NCBI GenBank assembly: GCA_004322045.1
Contig: SCRN01000004.1
Span: 62,001-126,000 of the forward strand
From: Paraburkholderia sp.
GTDB lineage: Bacteria; Pseudomonadota; Gammaproteobacteria; Burkholderiales; Burkholderiaceae
Length of the DNA: 64,000 nt
Direction: 5' to 3'
Shown: positions 36,667-47,247 of the stretch, piece after piece
How the letters are laid out: every line of letters starts with the position of its first letter
How positions within the stretch are numbered: the first letter of the stretch is position 1
Translations under genes and position numbers: made by a program
The notes under the pieces: generated by a model
What the model was told of the DNA's origin: nothing
The model's input: only the letters and a program-made list of their open reading frames with translations
Database searches by the model: none

Positions 36667-37526
36667 GCCATCCAACCGTACCCTCCGCGCGAGCCGGGCT
36701 CGCGCAAGCGCCTGCGTTCGACACCGTGAAACGGGCGCTGCCGGGCTTGCTCGCCTGGATCATCGCGCTCGCGTTGTTCTTCCCGATCTTTTGGATGACG
36801 ATCACGGCGTTCAAGACCGAGCGCGACGCGTACTCGATGTCGCTGATCTTCACGCCAACGCTCGATAGCTTCCGGGAAGTCCTCGCGCGTAGCGACTACT
36901 TTCTGTTCGCGCGCAACTCGATCCTGGTGTCCGCGGGCGTCACCGTGCTGAGCCTGCTGCTTGCCGTGCCCGCCGCCTACACCATGGCGTTCTTCCCGAC
37001 GCGCCGCACGCAACAGATGCTGCTGTGGATGCTGTCGACGAAGATGATGCCGTCGGTGGGCGTGCTCGTGCCGATCTATTTGATTTGGAAGAACGCGGGG
37101 CTGCTCGATACGGTAACGGGGCTCGTCATCGTCTATACGTTGATGAACCTGCCGATCGCCGTCTGGATGGCTTTCACCTACTTCAACGAGATTCCGCGCG
37201 ACATTCTCGAAGCAGGCCGGATCGACGGGGCCGCGACCTGGCAGGAGATCGTCTATCTCTTGATGCCGATGGCGTTGCCTGGATTGGCCTCGACTGCGCT
37301 TTTGCTCGTGATTCTGTCGTGGAACGAAGCGTTCTGGAGCATCAACTTGTCGAGTTCGAGCGCCGCGCCGCTGACCGTGTTCATCGCTTCGTACTCAAGC
37401 CCCGAAGGATTGTTCTGGGCGAAGCTGTCCGCGGCATCGCTGCTTGCGGTTGCGCCAATTCTGCTCGTGGGCTGGGTATCGCAAAAGCAGTTGGTGCGCG
37501 GCCTTACGTTCGGAGCCGTCAAATGA
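36663..37526 (+). CDS. Polyol ABC transporter permease 2 (MtlG/SmoG-like)
   Basis: A 287-aa MalG-type permease. It has six membrane helices and the EAA loop NEIPRDILEAGRIDGAATWQEIVYLLMPMALPG. The region MLSTKMMPSVGVLVPIYLIWKNAGLLDT is typical of sugar-alcohol permeases. It overlaps the genes on both sides by 4 bp, so the operon is translated as a coupled unit. Confidence 0.9.
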   Translation: MSHPTVPSARAGLAQAPAFDTVKRALPGLLAWIIALALFFPIFWMTITAFKTERDAYSMSLIFTPTLDSFREVLARSDYFLFARNSILVSAGVTVLSLLLAVPAAYTMAFFPTRRTQQMLLWMLSTKMMPSVGVLVPIYLIWKNAGLLDTVTGLVIVYTLMNLPIAVWMAFTYFNEIPRDILEAGRIDGAATWQEIVYLLMPMALPGLASTALLLVILSWNEAFWSINLSSSSAAPLTVFIASYSSPEGLFWAKLSAASLLAVAPILLVGWVSQKQLVRGLTFGAVK

Positions 37527-38274
37527 CGGAATCGACCACCAACGCAGAGGCGCTGCGGCGCGATCGAGTGCTGATTTGCGATTGCGACGGCGTGCTGATC
37601 GACAGCGAGGCCGTCGCGGCGAAGATGCTCGTGCACGAGCTGCAGGCGCGCTGGCCGCATGTCGACGTAGAGCCGGTCGTGTTGCCGCTGCTTGGCCTGC
37701 GCATCGAACGCGTGCTCGAAGCGAGCGCCGCTGCATTCGGCCAAACGCTTGCGGCCGTCGAGATGGATGCGATACGGCGCAGCGTCGAGGCGGCGGCGCA
37801 GCAAGCGCCGATCGTTGCGGGCGTGGAGGCGGCGCTTGCGCAAATACCGCTCACCAAAGCCTGTGCGAGCAATAGCTTCACGGCCTATGTCGACGCTGTG
37901 CTCGCGCGCACCGGGCTCGCTCGGTTTTTCAGCTCGCGCGTGTTTTGCGCCGATCGCGTGCCGCGGCCCAAGCCCGCTCCCGATATCTACATCGCCGCGG
38001 CTGAAGCGCTCGGCGTCGGGAGCGACGCTTGCCTCGTCGTCGAGGATAGCGCCGCGGGCGTCACCGCCGCCAGCGCGGCGGGCATGATCGTGCTCGGTTT
38101 CGCGGGCGGCACGCACGCGGGGCACGGCGGCCGCGCCCACGTCGACGCGCTCATGCAGGCGGGCGCACAACAAGTATTCGACGACATGCGCGCGTTGCCT
38201 GCGCTGGTCGATCAATGGATGGCCGGCTTCGCCGATACGGCGCGCACGGCGATGAATGGGAAAGGAGACGCATC

Positions 38275-38287
<13 letters not shown>
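37523..38287 (+). CDS. HAD-superfamily phosphatase within the polyol operon
   Basis: The protein is 254 aa. Motif I is [13 protein letters not shown] (Asp20, Asp22), motif II is in KACASNS, motif III Lys is in [11 protein letters not shown], and motif IV is [17 protein letters not shown]. It is a beta-phosphoglucomutase/phosphatase-like HAD enzyme. In this setting it may dephosphorylate a sugar or polyol phosphate that would otherwise accumulate; the substrate is unknown. It overlaps the permease stop by 4 bp and the ATPase gene by 13 bp. Confidence 0.85.
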
Positions 38288-39423
<1,136 letters not shown>

Positions 39424-39630
39424 ATAAGAAGGGCGGCGTAACCGGGCCCGAGCGCGCCGCGGGACGGCGCGCAGACCGGCCGCACTTTTATCGGACGGCA
39501 CGGGCGCGGATCCAGTTGGCGCGAGGCAGGGATAGGGCGCCAGATGCGTGCGCATCGGCGATTTAACAGGACTAAAAGAAAGGGCGCGAAGCGTGCGATA
39601 AGCGACGCACGACCTTGTCGATTATTGCCG
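39424..39630. other. Intergenic region between convergent polyol operons
   Basis: A 207-bp gap where the ATPase gene and the regulator gene converge. A small hairpin (CGTGCG/CGCACG at 39592-39611) lies next to the regulator stop but has no T-run. No bidirectional terminator is convincing. Confidence 0.4.
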
Positions 39631-40629
39631 TTAGGCGTTCGCGTGCGCGCCGCGTCCTTTTGCACGCTTGGCCGTGTGCTCGCCTTCGCCGAGCGCCGCG
39701 CGGGCGCATGCCTCGTCGGTCACGAGCCCCGATAGCCAGCCGCCCTTGAGCACTGCGAGCACGGCGCCATGTTTGCGTGCGCCGCCGGCAAAGCCGATCG
39801 TCGGGCGCTTGGGCGGCGAGTCGAGCGGAACGCTGGTCACGCGTCGCCCGGTCGGCGATTCGACTCGGGCGCCGTTGGCATCGATCGGCAGTCCCAGCAT
39901 TTCGGCCACGGCGCCGCGGCCGGTCAACTCGCCCACTTCGGCCGCGGTGATGAACCCGTCGATATGCAGGGGACATTTCGGCCCGATGTCGCCGATGCCG
40001 ACGAATGACACGTCCGCCTTCGCCGTCAAGGATTCGACGATGCGATAAAGGCGGTGATTGACCCACTGCGCGCGCTCGGCCTCGCTGTCTGCGATCAGCG
40101 GAGCAGGCAAAAGAAAGTGCTTGCCGCCCGTCTTTTCCGAAATATGCAGCGCGACGTCGTAGCGGTTGGACGAGCCGTCTTGCGCGATCGCACCGACCAT
40201 CGAGACGAGCCGATGTTGCGGCCGATCGATTTGCGCGAGCTGATCGACGGCGGCTTTCAGCGTTCGCCCGCTGCTGACCGAGACGATCATCGGTTTTTCC
40301 TCCGCCAAGTAGCGCTCCATGACCTGCGCGCCGGCGACGGCGAGCTTGCGATCGACCGCTTCGGGCGTGTCGTCGTCGACGGGAACGACTTCGCACATCG
40401 ATAGGCCAAAGCGGGCCTTGAGCTGCTCGGCCAGTGTCAGGCAATCGGCGAGCCGATGCTCGATGCGCACCCGCACGAGATTCTTCTCGACGGCGAACGC
40501 GACGAGACGCTGCGCGACAGGGCGCGACACCTGCAGCTTTTCGGCGATCTCGTTTTGCGTATTGCCCGCGACGTAGTAGAGCCACGCCGCGCGGGTTGCC
40601 AGGTCGAGCTTTTCGTTGGATTTGGACAC
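39631..40629 (-). CDS. SorC/DeoR-family sugar-binding transcriptional regulator
   Basis: The regulator has 332 aa. It has an N-terminal HTH (LATRAAWLYYVAGNTQNEIAEKLQVSRPVAQRLVAFAVEKNLVRVRI) and a C-terminal sugar-phosphate-binding domain (VSVSSGRTLKAAVDQL, DVSFVGIGDIG, DGFITAAEVGELTGRGAVAEMLG, TIGFAGGARKHGAVLAVLKGGWLSGLVTDEACARAAL). It should control the polyol operons in response to a phosphorylated intermediate. The start is most likely the GTG at 40629, where the conserved SKSNEKLDLATRAAW begins; no strong ribosome site is seen. It is third in the dehydrogenase-kinase-regulator operon. Confidence 0.88.
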   Translation of the reverse strand: MSKSNEKLDLATRAAWLYYVAGNTQNEIAEKLQVSRPVAQRLVAFAVEKNLVRVRIEHRLADCLTLAEQLKARFGLSMCEVVPVDDDTPEAVDRKLAVAGAQVMERYLAEEKPMIVSVSSGRTLKAAVDQLAQIDRPQHRLVSMVGAIAQDGSSNRYDVALHISEKTGGKHFLLPAPLIADSEAERAQWVNHRLYRIVESLTAKADVSFVGIGDIGPKCPLHIDGFITAAEVGELTGRGAVAEMLGLPIDANGARVESPTGRRVTSVPLDSPPKRPTIGFAGGARKHGAVLAVLKGGWLSGLVTDEACARAALGEGEHTAKRAKGRGAHANA

Positions 40630-40675
40630 GGTCGTATGCGCTGAGCGGATGAAACTGCGAGACAGAGAGTCAGAA

Positions 40676-42157
40676 TTAAGCCAGCCGCGCGCGCGAGGGC
40701 TCGAACAGCGGCCGCACGTGGCGATAGAGCTCGCGGTAGGCGGTGAGCCGCGCGCGCAATTGCGCGTGACGCTGCGGATTCGGCGTGAACTGTGCGACCA
40801 CGGGCGGTTTGGCCAGGACTTCTCGCGGCTCGCCGCCCGCCGCCAGCCAGCCCAAGCGCGCCGCGCCCAGCGCCGCGCCCGTTTCGCCGCCGCCGTGCTG
40901 CCGTGTCGTGGTGGACAGCGCGTCGGCCAGGAGTTGCGCCCAAAACGCGCTGCGTGCGCCGCCGCCGAGCAGCGAGAATGCGCTCGGCGCCGTGCCGGCC
41001 GCCGCGAGCGCATCGAGCCCGTCGGTTAGCGCCAGCGTGACGCCTTCAAGCACGGCGTAGCCAAGCAGCGCGCGATCGGTTGCGTGCGTCATGCCGAAGA
41101 AGACGCCTTGCGCGTACGGATCGTTATGCGGCGTGCGCTCGCCCGAAAGGTAAGGCAGAAAGATCGGCGCCGATTCCAGGGCGTCGGGCGTGAGCGCGGC
41201 GGCTTCGCCAACGAGCGTCGGCTCGTCCGTGCCGGTCAGCTTGCAGACCCAGCGCAGACAGCTCGCAGCCGAGAGCACGACGCTCATCTGATGCCAGCGG
41301 TCGGGAATCGCGTGGCAGAACGCGTGCACGGCAGAGGCCGGGTTCGGGGAAAAGCGGTCGCCGACGACGCACAGGACGCCCGAGGTGCCGAGCGAGACGA
41401 ACCCATCGCCCGGTTCGGTTGCGCCGATGCCGATGGCGCTCGTCGCGTTGTCGCCGCCTCCGGCCGCGACGACGACTTCCTTGCCGAGCCCCCATTCGCG
41501 TGCGATCTCGGGGCGCAACACGCCCGAGGGCGCGCTGCCTTCGCAAAGGGCCGGCATTTGCGCACGGCTCATATCGCAGGCTTCGAGCAGCGCATCGGAC
41601 CAATCGCGCCGCGCAACGTCGAGCCAGAGCGTGCCGGCGGCGTCGGACGGATCGGAGACTTTCTCGCCCGTCATGCGCAGCCGCAGATAGTCCTTGGGCA
41701 GCAGCACGCACGCGGTGCGGCGAAAAATATCGGGCTCGTGCCGGGCGACCCACAGCAGCTTCGGTGCGGTGAAGCCCGGCATCGCCAGATTGCCCGCCAC
41801 CGCGTGCAATTGCGGCGCACGCTCGGTGAGTTCGTCGCATTCCGCAACGCTGCGCATGTCGTTCCAAAGGATGGCCGGACGCAGCACGCGATCGGCCGCG
41901 TCGAGCAAGACGGCGCCGTGCATTTGCCCTGATAGGCCGATGCCGCGCACCTGTGCGAACGCGTCCGGGCACACGGCGCGCAGCTTCGCGATGGCTTCGC
42001 AGGTGCCGCGCCACCAGTCGGCCGGGTCTTGCTCGGCCCAGCGCGGGTGCGGGCGCGAGACGTGAAAGGGCGAGCCGGCCGTGGCAAGCACGCGTGCGTC
42101 GGGCGACAGCAACAAGACTTTGACTTCTGATGTGCCTAGGTCGATGCCGAGATACAT
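40676..42157 (-). CDS. xylB: Xylulokinase
   Basis: A 493-aa FGGY-family kinase. The N-terminal phosphate loop is YLGIDLGTSEVKVLLL, the substrate region is GLSGQMHGAVLLD, and the C-terminal signatures are FLPYLSGERTPHNDP and LLGGGARSAFWAQLLAD. It phosphorylates D-xylulose at O5 and feeds the pentose phosphate pathway. It follows the DalD-like dehydrogenase, whose product would be D-xylulose, which makes the assignment coherent. The ATG at 42157 starts exactly at the conserved MYLGIDLGT. Confidence 0.93.
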   Translation of the reverse strand: MYLGIDLGTSEVKVLLLSPDARVLATAGSPFHVSRPHPRWAEQDPADWWRGTCEAIAKLRAVCPDAFAQVRGIGLSGQMHGAVLLDAADRVLRPAILWNDMRSVAECDELTERAPQLHAVAGNLAMPGFTAPKLLWVARHEPDIFRRTACVLLPKDYLRLRMTGEKVSDPSDAAGTLWLDVARRDWSDALLEACDMSRAQMPALCEGSAPSGVLRPEIAREWGLGKEVVVAAGGGDNATSAIGIGATEPGDGFVSLGTSGVLCVVGDRFSPNPASAVHAFCHAIPDRWHQMSVVLSAASCLRWVCKLTGTDEPTLVGEAAALTPDALESAPIFLPYLSGERTPHNDPYAQGVFFGMTHATDRALLGYAVLEGVTLALTDGLDALAAAGTAPSAFSLLGGGARSAFWAQLLADALSTTTRQHGGGETGAALGAARLGWLAAGGEPREVLAKPPVVAQFTPNPQRHAQLRARLTAYRELYRHVRPLFEPSRARLA

Positions 42158-42285
42158 GGCGGGCGGCCCCTTGGTCGATGCGGTGGTTCGTGGCGAAGAC
42201 GACAACGAAGACGAAAACGAAAACGCGAATGCGCTACTTTAGCCGCGCAGCGCGCGATGCGCCAATGTGCTTGACCTGCGCGCCT

Positions 42286-43683
42286 TCAGCGCGAGGCCAG
42301 CCAGGCGTCGACGCGCTCCAGCGCGGCTTCGATCACGCGTAGCAGCCGCGCATCTTGCGCCATGCCGCCCCAAAGCGTGCGCGCGGCGCAGAACTGCGCC
42401 AGCGGGTTGGGTGCGGCGAACCATGCGCGCACGGCCGCTTCGTCGAGCAATCCATCTTGATAGGTGTAAGGCAACGCGCCTTGCCGCCAGCGATCGAGGA
42501 AGCGGAAGAACAGCGCCGGCAAGATCGCCGTGGCGTTGGGCTGGGCGTTGCGCGCGAAGCACTCCGCCAGCGTCGGTGCGATGAACCCGGGGATCTTCGA
42601 GAAACCGTCCGCCGCGACGCGCTGATTCGTGTCCTGGATGTACGGGTTGCTGAAGCGATCGAGCACGACGTCGCGGTACCGCGCCAGATCGAGCGGGCTC
42701 GGCGTCAAACAGGGGATCACGTCTTGCGTCACGTACTCGAACGCGAACCGGCGCACATCGGGATCGACGGTGCCCTCGTGAATGTAGGTGTGGCCGACCA
42801 GGGTGCCCGCCCAAGCAATGCAGCTGTGGCTTGCGTTCAGGATGCGGATTTTCGCTTCTTCGTACGGATGGACCGAATCGACGAGTTCCGCGCCGACGCG
42901 TTCCCACGCGGGCCGGCCCGCCTTGAAGCGATCTTCGATGACCCACTGGATGAACGCTTCGCCCATCACCGGGCAGGCGTCCGGTACGCCGGTCGCTTCG
43001 AGCACGCGTGTGCGCACTTCCTCGGTCGGGCGCGGCGTGATGCGGTCGACCATCGAATTGGGGCAAGCGGTGTTGTGTTCGAACCAATCGAGTAGCGCCG
43101 TCTCGCCGCGTGCCGCGAGAAACGCTCGCATGCCGGCCTCGAACCGCTCGCCGTTGCTGCGCAAGTTGTCGCAGCTTTGCAGCGTGACGGCGCCCGAACC
43201 GGCCCCGCGCCTCGCCTCGAGGATGGCGGCGAGCGCGCCGTAGATCGTCGTGCGCCCGCCCGCTAGATCGCCGGCCAGGTCCGGATTGGCGGTATCGAGC
43301 CGATCGTGCTCGTCCAGGTAATAGCCGCCTTCGGTCACCGTAAACGAAATGATCTTGCAGGCCGGATCGGCGCCGGCTTCGACGAGGGGTGCAAGCGTTG
43401 CCGACCACGGCAGCACGCGCTCGATCGAACGAATCGTCTCGTAGGCGCGCTCCCCTTGGGGCGTAACCGTCTCGAGCGTATAGACGCCTTTCTGTTTGGC
43501 GAGCGCATCGAGCGTGGCATTCATATCGCCACGAATATTGCCCACGGTAAGAGACCAGCGCGGCTCGCCCGGCGCAGTCGCGGCCGCCAGCCGATGCAGA
43601 TACCAGGCCTGGTGGGCGCGATGAAACGAACCCGCACCCAAGTGCAAGATGAAATTCGAACCTATGCCGCGCTCGCTAGCCAT
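42286..43683 (-). CDS. dalD: D-arabinitol 4-dehydrogenase-like polyol dehydrogenase
   Basis: The enzyme has 465 aa and is a long-chain polyol dehydrogenase (mannitol dehydrogenase family). The NAD-binding start is [22 protein letters not shown]. The catalytic region is [31 protein letters not shown] with the conserved Lys, Asn and His residues. The [14 protein letters not shown] and [20 protein letters not shown] motifs agree with what I recall of DalD from Klebsiella more than of fructose-forming mannitol dehydrogenases. It would oxidise D-arabinitol to D-xylulose, which fits the xylulokinase downstream. Activity on mannitol cannot be excluded. Confidence 0.82.
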   Translation of the reverse strand: MASERGIGSNFILHLGAGSFHRAHQAWYLHRLAAATAPGEPRWSLTVGNIRGDMNATLDALAKQKGVYTLETVTPQGERAYETIRSIERVLPWSATLAPLVEAGADPACKIISFTVTEGGYYLDEHDRLDTANPDLAGDLAGGRTTIYGALAAILEARRGAGSGAVTLQSCDNLRSNGERFEAGMRAFLAARGETALLDWFEHNTACPNSMVDRITPRPTEEVRTRVLEATGVPDACPVMGEAFIQWVIEDRFKAGRPAWERVGAELVDSVHPYEEAKIRILNASHSCIAWAGTLVGHTYIHEGTVDPDVRRFAFEYVTQDVIPCLTPSPLDLARYRDVVLDRFSNPYIQDTNQRVAADGFSKIPGFIAPTLAECFARNAQPNATAILPALFFRFLDRWRQGALPYTYQDGLLDEAAVRAWFAAPNPLAQFCAARTLWGGMAQDARLLRVIEAALERVDAWLASR

Positions 43684-43724
43684 CGTTTGTCTCCCGCTCC
43701 CAATCGGAGCTTTTGTTCTCCGGA

Positions 43725-43739
43725 TGAGCGAATGATCGG
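43725..43739. promoter_or_regulatory. Shared polyol-regulon element, copy 2
   Basis: TGAGCGAATGATCGG lies 42 bp upstream of the dehydrogenase start codon. Its reverse complement matches 34075-34089 at 14 of 15 positions. It also contains the TGAGCGA half-site of the palindromes at 34095-34126. It is the probable operator of the second operon. Confidence 0.6.
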
Positions 43740-43818
43740 TTTGCGGCGCGCGAAAGTCAAGGCGCGCTGCAACGAAGGTGAGTTCGGAAACGGGGCGCTA
43801 AGGTTCGGGGCTGGGCAG

Positions 43819-44601
43819 CTATCGCCGGCGCAGTAGGCTCGCGCCGTAAATGAGGGCGGACAACGCGGTGATCCAAAAGCTCGTCGGCCAATCGGTGTAG
43901 AACGCCAACGTGACCCCGAGCCACGCTTGCGCCAGCGCGAACAGGGCGGCAAGGCCGACGCCCGTCGCCAGCCGCGTCGACAGATTCTGCGCGGCGGCGG
44001 CCGGACCCACCATCAAGGTGAAAACGAGGAGCACGCCGACGATTTGAGTGCAGGCCGCGACAGCGAGCGCCGCGATCGCGAGAAACAGCACCGAGACCAG
44101 GCGCAGCGACACGCCTTTGGCTTCGGCTAGCTCGGGTTGAAGCGTTGCGAACAGGAGCGGCCGCGTGATTGCGCCCAATGCGAGCAGGCTCGCGGCGCCG
44201 ATCCCGGTGAGCACGAAGAGCGTCGAAGTCGTGACGCCCAGCACATTGCCGAACAGCAGCGCCGTGACCTGCGTCGCATAGGCCGTGAAGAAGTGCAGGA
44301 ATAGCAGGCCGCAACCGAGCGCGAGCGAGAGCACGACGCCGATTGCGACGTCGCGGCCGGCCAGGCGTTCGCCGAGCGCGCCCATCGATACGCCGGCCGC
44401 CAATGTGAAGCCGATCATGCCCCAGAGCGGCGAGATGCCGACGAGCACCGCGCCGGTTGCGCCGGTGAACCCGACGTGCGACAGCGCATGTCCGGCGAAC
44501 GTTTGTCCGCGCAATACGAGGAAATAGCCGACGATGCCCGCGAGCACGGCGACGATTCCGGACGCCGCGAACGCATTCACCATGAAGTCGTAGTCAAACA
44601 T
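43819..44601 (-). CDS. znuB: Zinc ABC transporter permease
   Basis: A 260-aa permease of the metal ABC-3 family with about seven to eight hydrophobic helices. The conserved segment GYFLVLRGQTFAGHALSHVGFTGATGAVLVG carries the signature HALSHVGFTG. It forms the inner-membrane channel with ZnuC and ZnuA. The ATG at 44601 begins the conserved MFDYDFMVNAF and overlaps the end of znuC by 8 bp. It is the last gene of the zur-znuACB operon. Confidence 0.9.
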   Translation of the reverse strand: MFDYDFMVNAFAASGIVAVLAGIVGYFLVLRGQTFAGHALSHVGFTGATGAVLVGISPLWGMIGFTLAAGVSMGALGERLAGRDVAIGVVLSLALGCGLLFLHFFTAYATQVTALLFGNVLGVTTSTLFVLTGIGAASLLALGAITRPLLFATLQPELAEAKGVSLRLVSVLFLAIAALAVAACTQIVGVLLVFTLMVGPAAAAQNLSTRLATGVGLAALFALAQAWLGVTLAFYTDWPTSFWITALSALIYGASLLRRR

Positions 44602-45562
44602 CGTGCGTGTGTCCCTGTCCCTGTCCGTGTTCGTGTTCGTGCGAATGACCATGGCCGTGGGCGGGGCCGTTCATGCGATTCGCCGCGCCCTCGCCGTCCT
44701 CCTGCTCCTGGTCATGCCCGTGATCGTGCTTTTCGACTTCCACATCGCCGGACATGACGAAGATGCGCCCGCTCACGCGCACGACGTCGATGGGCGCACC
44801 GTAGAGCCGCGACAGCACGGGCCGCGTGATCACTTCATCGACGGTGCCGAGCGCCGCCGCGCCGTTGCCGAGGTAAAGGACACGATCGATGGCATGGAGC
44901 AACGGGTTCAGTTCGTGCGCGGAGAACAGAACGGTGATGCCCAGTTCGCGCTGCACGCGCCGCACGAGCTCGACGACGATTCTTTGGCGATGGGGATCGA
45001 GGCTGATGAGCGGCTCGTCGAGCAACAACAGGCGCGGTTTGCCGAGCAGGCACTGCGCGAGCAGCAGCCGTTGGCGCTCGCCGCCCGAGAGTTCCGATAG
45101 CGGGCGGGCGGCCAGTGCTTGCCCGCCGACCAGATCGAGCACCCGCTCGACGTCCGCGCGCGTCGCCGCATCGGCGAGCGGCAGCCCCCACCGATGACCG
45201 TCGGCGGCCATCGCGACAAAATCGCGTCCGAGCACGCGCCGGCTCGCGAGTGCGCTGCGCGTTTGCGGCATATAGCCGATCAACGGATTGCCGCGTTCCA
45301 CGTTGCGCCCGCCGATACGGATCGCGCCGCGCGCCACGGGGACGAGTCCGAGCACCGCGCGCATGAGCGTGGTTTTGCCTGCGCCGTTGGGTCCGAGCAC
45401 GCCGACAAACTCGCCTTCCCCGATGGCAAGGCTTGCATCTTTCAGGATCGTGCGGCCGGCGAGCGCAAGCGAAACATGCTCGAGTTCGAGGGCAGGGCTG
45501 CTCGGGGGAGGACGGCGGAGCGCGGCCGACGGCTGCGCGCGGCGTTCCCTTTCGTCGTTCAT
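44594..45562 (-). CDS. znuC: Zinc ABC transporter ATP-binding protein with histidine-rich tail
   Basis: The ATPase has 322 aa. Walker A is GPNGAGKTTLM, the signature is LSGGERQRLLLAQ, Walker B is LLLLDEPLISLD and the switch His is in VLFSAHELNPLL. The last about 46 residues are unusual: 11 histidines mixed with Gly, Asp and Glu (for example AHGHGHSHEHEHGQGQGHTH). Such a tail could bind cytoplasmic zinc and gate import or act as a store. It overlaps znuA by 4 bp and znuB by 8 bp. Confidence 0.9.
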   Translation of the reverse strand: MNDERERRAQPSAALRRPPPSSPALELEHVSLALAGRTILKDASLAIGEGEFVGVLGPNGAGKTTLMRAVLGLVPVARGAIRIGGRNVERGNPLIGYMPQTRSALASRRVLGRDFVAMAADGHRWGLPLADAATRADVERVLDLVGGQALAARPLSELSGGERQRLLLAQCLLGKPRLLLLDEPLISLDPHRQRIVVELVRRVQRELGITVLFSAHELNPLLHAIDRVLYLGNGAAALGTVDEVITRPVLSRLYGAPIDVVRVSGRIFVMSGDVEVEKHDHGHDQEQEDGEGAANRMNGPAHGHGHSHEHEHGQGQGHTHDV

Positions 45563-46473
45563 GGCTGGCTATCTCCCAGTGCTTTTGCGAGCAAGTCGAT
45601 CTGTCCGCTCATCCACTGTTGATATGTCTGTCCGGCCGGCTCGGTTTCGGTGACGCGCACGGCCGGCACTTGCGCTTGCTTGGCGAGTGCCAGCATGCGC
45701 TCGGTCAATTTGCTGACGGCTTGCGCGTTGTAGATGAGTGCGCGGACGCGTTTGCCGCGCAAGTCTTGCTCGAAGGCGACGATATCGGAGGCCGCGGGCT
45801 CGGTGTCGTTCATGACCGACAGTTGAAAGCGCGTGTTGCGCATTGCAAGGCCGATCGCATCGGATAGATAACCGGCGACGGGCTCCGTCGCGGTCACGGG
45901 GGTGCCCGCATATGACTTGCCGAGCCGTGCGATGTGCGCCTCGATCGGCTTGATCGATTCGATGAAGCGGGCCAGATTTGCGTCGTATTGCGCGCGATGT
46001 GCGGGATCCGCCGCCGCCAGTGCGGCGCTCACCGCGCGCGCGAGTGCGGGCATGGTTTGCGGTTTGTACCAGAGATGAGGATTGTCGCCGGGTTTGGCGC
46101 CGACGAGCGTCGCCGCCACGATGACGGTGCGTTTGGCCGAGGGCGACGCGGCGAGCAGCTTCTCCATCCATGGATCGTAGGCTGCGCCGTTATAGACGAC
46201 GAGCGTCGCGCTATGCAGCGCGCGCGCTGTCTTGGCGCTGGCCTCGAATAGATGGGGATCTTGGTCCGGGTTGCTGAGAATGCTCGTCACATCGACGTAA
46301 TCGCCGCCCAGTTGCTTGACGACGTCGCCGTAAAAATTCTCGGCCGCGACTACGGTCACGCTCGCTTGCGCTGCGACTGCAGGCGTGCAGGGCGTAAATG
46401 CGGCCACGGTCACGAGGCCCAGCGCCGTCCCGATGCGCACGGCCGCGCGCGCGATCGCTCGGATCGAATTCAT
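45559..46473 (-). CDS. znuA: Zinc ABC transporter substrate-binding protein
   Basis: The protein has 304 aa, with a signal peptide over 1-35 (ending AVAAQ). The cluster A-1 fold is shown by VVAAENFYGDVVKQLGG, a first His in DQDPHLFEAS, a second His in GDNPHLWYKP and ATEPVAGYLSDAIGL, where a Glu stands in the place of the third ligand seen as His in many ZnuA proteins. The charged, His-rich loop common in ZnuA is absent. The ligand set (His, His, Glu, probably Asp) is also found in manganese binders, but the neighbouring zur supports zinc. Confidence 0.87.
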   Translation of the reverse strand: MNSIRAIARAAVRIGTALGLVTVAAFTPCTPAVAAQASVTVVAAENFYGDVVKQLGGDYVDVTSILSNPDQDPHLFEASAKTARALHSATLVVYNGAAYDPWMEKLLAASPSAKRTVIVAATLVGAKPGDNPHLWYKPQTMPALARAVSAALAAADPAHRAQYDANLARFIESIKPIEAHIARLGKSYAGTPVTATEPVAGYLSDAIGLAMRNTRFQLSVMNDTEPAASDIVAFEQDLRGKRVRALIYNAQAVSKLTERMLALAKQAQVPAVRVTETEPAGQTYQQWMSGQIDLLAKALGDSQP

Positions 46474-46501
46474 TCGTTCTCCTGAGTAAGCTGGCTTGAA
46501 A

Positions 46502-46975
46502 TCACCGCGGCGAAGCCGGGACGCGTTTGTGCTTGCAGTCGCTACATAGCCCGCTCAGTTCGACGACTTGCTTGTGCACCTCGAAGCCGTGCGCGGGCGG
46601 CGACGACGAGAGCCGTTCCGCGAGTTCTTCGCCGGGGATTTCGAGGGTTTCGCCGCAGCGCTCGCAGATGAGGAATTGGCTTTGATGCGGCTTGCCAACT
46701 TCACAGCAGGCGACGAAGGCGTTGCGCGATTCGATGCGATGCACGAAACCGTGTTCGACGAGAAAGTCGAGCGCACGGTAGACGGTCGTAGGCGGCACGC
46801 GGCCGCGTTCCGGTTCGAGCGCGGCGAGTAGATCGTAAGCGCCGATGGGCCTGCCGGCCGCCGCGACGAGCGCATAGACCTGACGCCGCAATTGAGTGAG
46901 CGTCAAGCCGTGCTCGGCGGCGTAGGCGTCGGCGCGCGTGAGGCGCTCGTTTAACGGGAGGGGGTCGGCCGACAT
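46502..46975 (-). CDS. zur: Fur-family zinc uptake regulator
   Basis: The regulator has 157 aa from the ATG at 46975. It has a winged HTH (LTLTQLRRQVYALVAAAGRPIGAYDLLAALEPERGRVPPTTVYRALDFLVEHGFVHRI), a metal-binding region (CCEVGKPHQSQFLICERCGETLEI) and the second zinc-site pair CSDCKHKR. It lies 28 bp ahead of znuA, so it is autoregulated together with its uptake genes. I prefer 46975 over the upstream ATG at 47017 because the latter lies inside the predicted Zur box and homology begins near MSADPLPLNERL. Confidence 0.9.
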   Translation of the reverse strand: MSADPLPLNERLTRADAYAAEHGLTLTQLRRQVYALVAAAGRPIGAYDLLAALEPERGRVPPTTVYRALDFLVEHGFVHRIESRNAFVACCEVGKPHQSQFLICERCGETLEIPGEELAERLSSSPPAHGFEVHKQVVELSGLCSDCKHKRVPASPR

Positions 46976-47007
46976 CGCATCGTTCCGGGGTGATATCAAG
47001 ACGACAT

Positions 47008-47020
47008 GATATAACATATC
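47008..47020. promoter_or_regulatory. Candidate Zur box
   Basis: GATATAACATATC is a palindrome with perfect GATAT/ATATC arms. On the minus strand it reads ATGTTATATCAT, close to the ATGTTATA half-site of known Zur boxes. It lies 33 bp upstream of the zur start, where zinc-loaded Zur would block the zur-znuACB promoter. Confidence 0.65.
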
Positions 47021-47247
47021 GTTCGATGGTGCACTCCGGCAGCAGCGCTACCGTTCGCCGCAGGGCAAGCGCTTCGTTTGCGCGGCGTCCCTATCCGTGG
47101 CGAACTCGCAAATGTTGGCAAAGGCCCGGCCGCTCGATCCGCCGGTGGTGGAGCGCCCGAGCGCGACAGGCTATCGTTGCGCAATGAAGCCACGCTAACG
47201 GCGGTGGGCGCCGGGCTTGCACGACGCAAACTTGTCGAATCGCTACC

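Noticed and set aside
39592-39611. Hairpin CGTGCG/CGCACG as a bidirectional terminator between the convergent polyol operons
   Set aside because: The stem is only 6 bp with an 8-nt loop and there is no T-run on either strand; it lies partly against the regulator's 3' end.
42286-43683. Calling the dehydrogenase mannitol 2-dehydrogenase (mtlD/mtlK)
   Set aside because: The motif set agrees better with DalD, and the adjacent xylulokinase needs xylulose, not fructose. The possibility of mannitol activity remains noted in the feature.
47054-47076. TTCG-N15-TTCG upstream of the papain-like orphan, resembling a PIP/hrpII box of type III effectors
   Set aside because: The hrpII box has TTCG-N16-TTCG, so the spacing is one base short. 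TTCG is frequent in this GC-rich sequence and no type III secretion genes are nearby.
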